DNA from: Rubrivivax sp. | Lineage (GTDB): Bacteria; Pseudomonadota; Gammaproteobacteria; Burkholderiales; Burkholderiaceae_C | DNA length: 64,000 nucleotides | Assembly: GCA_027485165.1 (NCBI GenBank) | Contig: JAIXRN010000064.1 | Span: forward strand, 62,001 to 126,000 | Reading direction: 5' to 3' | Shown here: one piece after another, positions 59,000 to 64,000 of the stretch | Numbering within the stretch: position 1 is the stretch's first letter | How the letters are laid out: the number at the start of each line of letters is the position of its first letter | Position numbers and translations under genes: made by a program | The notes under the pieces: generated by a model | Databases searched by the model: none | What the model was told of the DNA's origin: nothing | The model's input: the letters and a program-made list of their open reading frames with translations, nothing else

Positions 59000-60529
59000 A
59001 TGCAAGAACGCGCCAACCTCGGCAGCAGCCTGGCTGCCATCGACCTCGGATCCAACAGCTTCCGCCTGGAGCTGGCCCAGATCCCCCATGGGCGCTACCG
59101 CCGCATCGACTACCTGAAGGAAACCGTGCGCCTGGGCGCCGGCCTGGACAGCGACGGCCTGCTGACCGAAGAAGCCGTGCAGCGCGGCCTGGCCTGCCTG
59201 CGGCGGTTTGCTGCGCGGCTGGCCGGCTTCGAACCTGGCCAGGTGCGCGCCGTGGCCACGCAGACGCTGCGCGAAGCGCGCAATCGCAACGCCTTCCTGT
59301 TGCGCGCACAGGAAGCGCTGGGCTTCCCGATCGAGGTGATCTCCGGCCGCGAAGAAGCCCGCCTGATCTACGCCGGCGTGGCGCAGATGCAGCCCAGCGA
59401 CGACCGGCGGCTGGTGATCGACATCGGCGGCCGGTCGACCGAGCTCATCCTGGGCCAGGGCCGGGTACCGCAGGTGGCAGAAAGCTATGGCGTGGGCTGC
59501 GTCAGCCTGTCGATGCGCTTCTTTGGCGACGGCCAGCTGACGCAGGCTGCCTTCCGCGCCGCCCAGGTGGCCGCAGGGGCCGAACTGGAAGAAGCCCTGC
59601 AGCCCTTTGCGCCGCGCTTGTGGGACATCGCCATGGGCTCTTCGGGCACGGCGGGCGCGGTGGCCGGGCTGTTGCAGGCCGCAGGCATCAGCGACGGCCG
59701 CATCACCCCCGCCGGGTTGCGCTGGTGCATCGAGCAGTGCATCGCAGCCGGTCACCTGGACCGGCTGTCGCTGCCCGGCCTGAAGCCCGAACGCCATGCC
59801 GTGCTGCCAGGCGGTCTGGCCATCCTGTACACGCTGGCGGCGCACTTCGACATCGCCGCGCTCTGGCCTGCCAAGGGCGCGCTGCGCCAGGGCGTGATCG
59901 TCGACCTGAACGAGCGCATCGAAGCGCAGCAGCGCGCCCGCCCGGGCGACATGCGCGACGCCAGTGTGGCTGAGCTGCAGCGCCGTTTCGCGGTCGACAC
60001 AGGCCAGGCAGCGCGCGTGGCCGCGGTGGCGCTGGCGCTGTTCGACGCCGTGCAGCCGGCGCTGGCGGCCACCCAGACTGCGCCTGCCGGCAGCGAGACG
60101 CGGCGCGAGCTGGCCTGGGCCTGCGCGCTGCACGAAATCGGGCTGATGGTGTCGCACCACGACCACCACCGCCACAGCGCCTACCTGCTGGCGCATGTGG
60201 ACGCGCCGGGCTTTTCGCAAAGCCAGCAGCGGCGCATCGGCGACCTGGTGCTGGCGCAGCGCGGCGGCCTGCGCAAGATCGAACCGCAACTGGCCAACGA
60301 GGCCTTTGCCTGGCAGGTGCTGTGCATGCGGCTGGCAGCGATCAAGTGCCATGCGCGCGGTGAAGTCAATGCCAAGGCGCTGGCGCTGCGCGCCAAGGGG
60401 CGCGAGGCCCGCCTGGGCTTCAGCGCCCAATGGGCTGCGAGCCACCCGCGCACCTTGTACCTGCTGCAGGAAGAAGCCGACGTCTGGGCCCGCAGCGGGC
60501 TGCTGAAGCTGCTGCTGCCGGCGGTCTAG
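59000..60529 (+). CDS. ppx: Exopolyphosphatase / guanosine pentaphosphatase (Ppx/GppA)
   Basis: 509 residues from the ATG at 59000. The ASKHA ATPase-like N-terminal half (LAAIDLGSNSFRLELAQ; VATQTLREARNRNAFLLRA; GREEARLIYAGVA; VIDIGGRSTELILG; MGSSGTAGAV) is followed by the HD-like C-terminal domain (~310-509: ELAWACALHEIGLMVSHHDHHRHSAYLL). It removes terminal phosphate from polyphosphate or pppGpp. sixA and ppk follow on the opposite strand, so synthesis and breakdown of polyphosphate are encoded back to back. Confidence 0.95.
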   Translation: MQERANLGSSLAAIDLGSNSFRLELAQIPHGRYRRIDYLKETVRLGAGLDSDGLLTEEAVQRGLACLRRFAARLAGFEPGQVRAVATQTLREARNRNAFLLRAQEALGFPIEVISGREEARLIYAGVAQMQPSDDRRLVIDIGGRSTELILGQGRVPQVAESYGVGCVSLSMRFFGDGQLTQAAFRAAQVAAGAELEEALQPFAPRLWDIAMGSSGTAGAVAGLLQAAGISDGRITPAGLRWCIEQCIAAGHLDRLSLPGLKPERHAVLPGGLAILYTLAAHFDIAALWPAKGALRQGVIVDLNERIEAQQRARPGDMRDASVAELQRRFAVDTGQAARVAAVALALFDAVQPALAATQTAPAGSETRRELAWACALHEIGLMVSHHDHHRHSAYLLAHVDAPGFSQSQQRRIGDLVLAQRGGLRKIEPQLANEAFAWQVLCMRLAAIKCHARGEVNAKALALRAKGREARLGFSAQWAASHPRTLYLLQEEADVWARSGLLKLLLPAV

Positions 60530-60559
60530 GCCACGGGCTGCCGGCCGCAGCTCAGGTCT

Positions 60560-61021
60560 TTACAACAGGTCTGGCCCGATAACGGCGTGCAGCACCACCT
60601 GCACCACGCCTTCGCGTTCGCGGGCGCGCAGCCACCAGACGCCGCCCTTCTTCACCGCCCACGGCAGCGGCTGCCCGCCCGACAGGTACGACGCCGCCAG
60701 CCCCAGCGTGGGCTGGTGGCCCACCACCAGAACCGGTTCGCGTGAATCGGGCCAGCGGGCGGCGTGCAAGAGCGCGTCGACCGTGCCTTCCGGGCCCAGC
60801 GCTTCCAGCGTCTTGAACTTGCGGTCCAGGGCCTGCGCCGTTTGCTGCGTGCGCCGCGCCGGGCTGACCAGCACGCGCGCCGTGCTGGGCAGCTGGCGGT
60901 TCAGCCAGGCGGCCATGCGCTGGGCCTGGCGTTCGCCCTTGGGGGTGAGGGCGCGTTCCAGGTCGGTCTGCACTTCGCGCATCTCGAAGGCTTCGGCGTG
61001 GCGCCAGAGGATCAGGTCCAT
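60560..61021 (-). CDS. sixA: Phosphohistidine phosphatase SixA
   Basis: 153 residues. The histidine-phosphatase motif LILWRHAEAF is at the N-terminus, with LVSPARRTQQTAQALDRKF and the second catalytic His in LVVGHQPTLG. SixA dephosphorylates phosphohistidine on relay proteins (for example ArcB or PTSNtr). It is 19 bases after ppk in the same direction, so probably in the same transcript. Confidence 0.93.
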   Translation of the reverse strand: MDLILWRHAEAFEMREVQTDLERALTPKGERQAQRMAAWLNRQLPSTARVLVSPARRTQQTAQALDRKFKTLEALGPEGTVDALLHAARWPDSREPVLVVGHQPTLGLAASYLSGGQPLPWAVKKGGVWWLRAREREGVVQVVLHAVIGPDLL

Positions 61022-61040
61022 GGCCCGGCTCTCCAGAGGT

Positions 61041-63152
61041 TCAGGTGTAGCGCTGCATCAGCGCCTGCTGCGCGCCTGTGCCGCTGCCGTCGGCCGGGCC
61101 GACGCGGCGGTAGCGGCCTTCGCTGTCCAGCGCCCAGGCGTCCAGGCTGTCGTGCAAGTAGGGCACCAGGGCCTCGTCGATGACGCGCTGGCGCAGCAGC
61201 GGGTCGCGCACGGGCCAGGCCACTTCGATGCGGCGGAACATGTTGCGGCTCATCCAGTCGGCGCTGCTCAGGTACAGCACTTCGTCAGATTCGTCCTCGC
61301 CCCAGCGGAAATACAGCACCCGGGTGTGTTCCAGGAAACGGCCGACCACCGAGCGCACCCGGATGTTGTCGGTGAAGCCCGGCAGCCCAGGCGGCAGCAT
61401 GCAGGCGCCGCGGATCACCAGGTCGATGCTGGCCCCGGCCTGGCTGGCCGCGGCCAGGCCCTGCATCAGGGCCGGGTCGGTGAGCGCATTGACCTTCACG
61501 ACGATGCGCGCCGGGCGGCCTGCGCGGGCCGCGTCGGCCACCTGGCGCATGTGGCGCATGAAGCGCCGGTGCAGCAGGAAGGGCGCCGTCACCAGCTGCT
61601 GCGGAGCCTTCACGCGCGTCTGGCTGGCCAGCTGCAGGAACACGGCATCGGCGTCGGCCGTCAGCCCGGGGTCGGACGTCAGGCAGCCCATGTCGGTATA
61701 GACGCGGGCGGTACGCGGGTTGTAGTTGCCGGTGCTCAGGTGGGCGTAGCGGCGCAGCACATCGCCTTCGCGCCGCGTCACCAGCAGCATCTTGGCGTGC
61801 GTCTTCAGGCCCACGATGCCGTACACCACCTGCGCGCCGACGGCTTCCAGGCGTTCGGCCCAGTTGATGTTGGCTTCTTCGTCGAAGCGCGCCTTCAGTT
61901 CCACCACCGCCAGCACTTCCTTGCCGCGGCGGGCGGCTTCGATCAGCAGGTCGCCCAGCACGCTTTGCGCGCCGGTGCGGTAGATGGTCTGCTTGATGGC
62001 CAGCACCTGCGGGTCTTCAACCGCTTCGCGCAAGAACTGCACCACGGGTTCGAAGCTTTCGAAAGGGTGGTGCAGCAGCACGTCGCGCTGGCGCAGCTGG
62101 TCGAAGATGCTCTGCCCCGGCACCAGGCTGGCGCTGGGCCAGGCGGCTTCGAAGGCTGGGAAGCGCAGCGCGTCGGCATCGGCCTGGTCGATGAGCTGGT
62201 TCAGGCGCACCAGGTTCACCGGCCCGTTGACGCGGTACAGCGCCACGTCGGGCAAGCCGAATTGCTGCAGCAGGAAGCGGCTCAGCATTTCCGGGCAGGT
62301 GCTGGTCACTTCCAGGCGGATGGCCTGGCCATAGTGGCGCGTGGTCAGGCCGCGGCGAAGCGCCTGGCGCAGGTTGGTGACGTCGTCGGCGTCGACTTCC
62401 AGGTCGCTGTCGCGCGTGACGCGGAACTGGCTGAAGGACTGCACCGTGCGGCCCGGGAACAATTCGGCCAGGTGGGCACGCATGACGCTGGTCAGCAGCA
62501 CGAAGCCCTGGCGGCCGCCGCACAGCCCGGCCGGCAGGCGGATGACGCGCGGCAGCACGCGCGGCACCTTGACGATGGCGATCTGGTTGTCGCGCCCGAA
62601 GGCGTCGCGCCCGTCGAGCTGGGCGATGAAGTTCAGGCTCTTGTTGGCCACCTGCGGGAACGGGTGGCTCGGGTCCAGGCTGACGGGCACCAGCAGCGGG
62701 CGCACCTGGGTGTCGAAGAACTCGGCCACCCAGGCGCGCTGGGCAGCGTTGCGTTCGGCATGGTTCAGCACCACGATGCCGTGGCCGGCCAGGGCGGGCA
62801 TGAGTTCGTCGTTGAACACGGCGTACTGTTCGTCGATCAGTTCGTGTGCGGCACCGGCCACGGCGGCCAGGTCGGCGTGCGAAACACCGCTGCCGGGCTG
62901 GCGCACGGCTTCGATGTAGTCGGCCACGCGCACTTCGAAGAACTCGTCGATGTTGCTGCTGACGATGGTGATGTAGCGCAGACGTTCCAGCAGCGGCACA
63001 TCGGGGCGCCGGGCTTGCGCCAGCACGCGCCGGTTGAACTGCAGGATGGACCGCTCGCGGTTCAACAAGGGCAGGGCACCAGGGGCTGCAGCTGCAGCGG
63101 CTGGCACGGGCTGGGCCGCGGGCAAGGCCTGCGGCCGGGGGTCGTCGCTCAT
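61041..63152 (-). CDS. ppk: Polyphosphate kinase 1
   Basis: 703 residues. The N-domain has LLNRERSILQFNRRVLAQARR; the head domain follows; catalytic domains contain DLLIEAARRGKEVLAVVELKARFDEEANI, VGLKTHAKMLLVTRREG (autophosphorylated His), HLSTGNYNPRTARVYTDMGCLT and EVLYLSSADWMSRNMFRRIEVAWPV. PPK1 polymerises the gamma phosphate of ATP into polyphosphate, reversibly. Its 5' end is 113 bases downstream of the ABC ATPase gene, same strand. ppk-sixA converges on ppx. Confidence 0.98.
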   Translation of the reverse strand: MSDDPRPQALPAAQPVPAAAAAAPGALPLLNRERSILQFNRRVLAQARRPDVPLLERLRYITIVSSNIDEFFEVRVADYIEAVRQPGSGVSHADLAAVAGAAHELIDEQYAVFNDELMPALAGHGIVVLNHAERNAAQRAWVAEFFDTQVRPLLVPVSLDPSHPFPQVANKSLNFIAQLDGRDAFGRDNQIAIVKVPRVLPRVIRLPAGLCGGRQGFVLLTSVMRAHLAELFPGRTVQSFSQFRVTRDSDLEVDADDVTNLRQALRRGLTTRHYGQAIRLEVTSTCPEMLSRFLLQQFGLPDVALYRVNGPVNLVRLNQLIDQADADALRFPAFEAAWPSASLVPGQSIFDQLRQRDVLLHHPFESFEPVVQFLREAVEDPQVLAIKQTIYRTGAQSVLGDLLIEAARRGKEVLAVVELKARFDEEANINWAERLEAVGAQVVYGIVGLKTHAKMLLVTRREGDVLRRYAHLSTGNYNPRTARVYTDMGCLTSDPGLTADADAVFLQLASQTRVKAPQQLVTAPFLLHRRFMRHMRQVADAARAGRPARIVVKVNALTDPALMQGLAAASQAGASIDLVIRGACMLPPGLPGFTDNIRVRSVVGRFLEHTRVLYFRWGEDESDEVLYLSSADWMSRNMFRRIEVAWPVRDPLLRQRVIDEALVPYLHDSLDAWALDSEGRYRRVGPADGSGTGAQQALMQRYT

Positions 63153-63265
63153 CCCCGGAGTTTAGGCAGCTTCGGCGGCGGCTTCGTGACAAGCCCTGCT
63201 GCCGCTGCGGCGTTGGCATGCCTGAACCGCCAGGCCCGTCGCGCCAGCACCAGCGCCAGGGCGCG

Positions 63266-64000
63266 CTACTTCAGCGAATGGGCCAGGAAGGCCTGCAGGC
63301 GTTCGCTCTGCGGCCGTGCCAGCACTTCGCGCGGCGGGCCCTGTTCCTCGATCTGGCCCTTGTGCAGGAAGACCAGGTGGTTGCTGACCTCGCGCGCAAA
63401 GCTCATCTCGTGCGTGACGACGATCATCGTGCGGCCTTCTTCGGCCACGCTGCGCATCACGCGCAGCACTTCGCCCACCAGTTCAGGGTCCAGCGCCGAA
63501 GTGGGTTCGTCGAACAGCATCACCTGCGGTTCCATGGCCAGCGCGCGCGCAATCGCCACGCGCTGCTGTTCGCCGCCCGAAAGGTGCGCCGGGTAGGCCT
63601 GCTGGCGGTGCGACACGCCCACACGCTGCAGCATGCGTTCGGCGCGGTCCACAGCCTCGGCACGCGACAGGCCCAGCACCTGCATCGGCGCTTCGATGAC
63701 GTTGTCCAGCGCCGTCATGTGCGCCCACAGGTTGAAGTGCTGGAACACCATCGCCACGCGGCTGCGCAGCCGCTGCAGCTGGGCGGGGTCGCGCGCCTTC
63801 AGCGCACCGCTGCGGTCGGGCACCAGGGCCAGCTCTTCACCGTCCAGCACGATGCGGCCGGCATGCGGCTGTTCCAGCAGGTTCAGGCAGCGCAGGAAGG
63901 TGCTCTTGCCGCTGCCGCTGGACCCGATCATCGAGATCACGTCGCCCTGGCGCGCCTGCACGGAAACGCCCTTTAGCACTTCGTTGGCGCCGTAGCGCTT
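63266..64000 (-). CDS. Amino-acid ABC transporter ATP-binding protein (start beyond window)
   Basis: The frame is open to the window edge, about 244 residues, entering at KRYGANEVLKGVSVQARQGD, so only the first few residues are missing. Walker A is IGSSGSGKSTFLR, Q-loop VFQHFNLW, signature LSGGEQQRVAIARAL, Walker B VMLFDEPTSALDP and H-loop VTHEM. It fits the polar amino-acid family (HisP/ArtP/GlnQ). Its permease and binding protein should lie past 64000. A link to the arginine-type binding protein at 43116 is possible but unsupported by position. Confidence 0.93.
   Translation of the reverse strand, partial: KRYGANEVLKGVSVQARQGDVISMIGSSGSGKSTFLRCLNLLEQPHAGRIVLDGEELALVPDRSGALKARDPAQLQRLRSRVAMVFQHFNLWAHMTALDNVIEAPMQVLGLSRAEAVDRAERMLQRVGVSHRQQAYPAHLSGGEQQRVAIARALAMEPQVMLFDEPTSALDPELVGEVLRVMRSVAEEGRTMIVVTHEMSFAREVSNHLVFLHKGQIEEQGPPREVLARPQSERLQAFLAHSLK

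Noticed and set aside
60708..63596. 962-codon forward frame
   Set aside because: Antisense to ppk and sixA; no ribosome site or domains.
1..64000. CRISPR arrays, insertion sequences, prophage or integrase genes
   Set aside because: No regularly spaced repeats and no transposase, integrase or phage protein signatures were found among the translated frames.

Overview
The window is very GC-rich DNA (roughly 70% by eye) packed with genes in both directions. It looks like a chromosomal segment of a motile betaproteobacterium of the order Burkholderiales, probably near the Rubrivivax/Leptothrix/Ideonella/Roseateles group. This rests on the FlhDC-controlled flagellar gene order, the PEP-CTERM proteins, FolE2, the dxs-ispA-xseB/Rieske neighbourhood and the pcm-surE junction. 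There are no rRNAs, CRISPR arrays, transposases or prophage genes. The one tRNA is tRNA-Thr(CGT).

1-12.9 kb is housekeeping and regulation: pcm/surE, tRNA-Thr, a VanZ-like protein, an unknown protein whose tail runs antisense into paaI, a paaI-paaG pair in which PaaG lacks about 46 internal residues, a VWA lipoprotein divergent from an ECF sigma factor and a membrane protein that may be its anti-sigma factor, an M17 aminopeptidase, a small membrane protein, a SapC-family protein coupled to a CNNM/CBS transporter-like protein, and apaH.

12.9-25.1 kb and 32.0-38.5 kb hold two blocks of one flagellar/chemotaxis region: flgF-E-D-C-B (reverse), flgA-M-N (forward), fliA, a FlhG-like protein without a P-loop, flhF, flhA, flhB; then cheZ, cheY, motB, motA, flhC, flhD. 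In related bacteria these blocks form one run. Here a 7-kb segment splits them (25.1-32.0 kb: RHH/PIN toxin-antitoxin, three PEP-CTERM proteins, ECF sigma factor, Ser/Thr kinase). cheA/W/R/B are missing between motB and cheY, flgG-L do not follow flgF, and a REP-like element separates motA from motB. Four FliA (sigma-28)-type promoters of the form TCAR-N15/16-(G/T)YCGATAM can be read, upstream of flgM, cheY, motA and a degenerate HD-GYP gene.

38.7-47.0 kb is the most interesting metabolic locus: a large TonB-dependent receptor divergent from a tightly coupled set of secreted cyanophycinase, cationic amino-acid binding protein, ArgR-type AraC regulator and two arginine N-succinyltransferase subunits. 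It reads as a unit that degrades external cyanophycin (Asp-Arg polymer) and channels the arginine into the succinyltransferase pathway.

47.1-64 kb contains a methyltransferase divergent from a flavoprotein, folE2, the xseB-ispA-dxs isoprenoid operon, a divergent Rieske oxygenase with an EamA exporter and a sulfurtransferase, an FNR-type site ahead of a universal stress protein, a ZIP metal transporter, a Tat-exported dienelactone hydrolase, the polyphosphate set ppx/sixA/ppk, and the start-truncated ATPase of an amino-acid ABC transporter. No gene-free stretch exceeds 300 bases. The longest, 38462-38732, 53352-53606, 1189-1432 and 28435-28670, are upstream regions.
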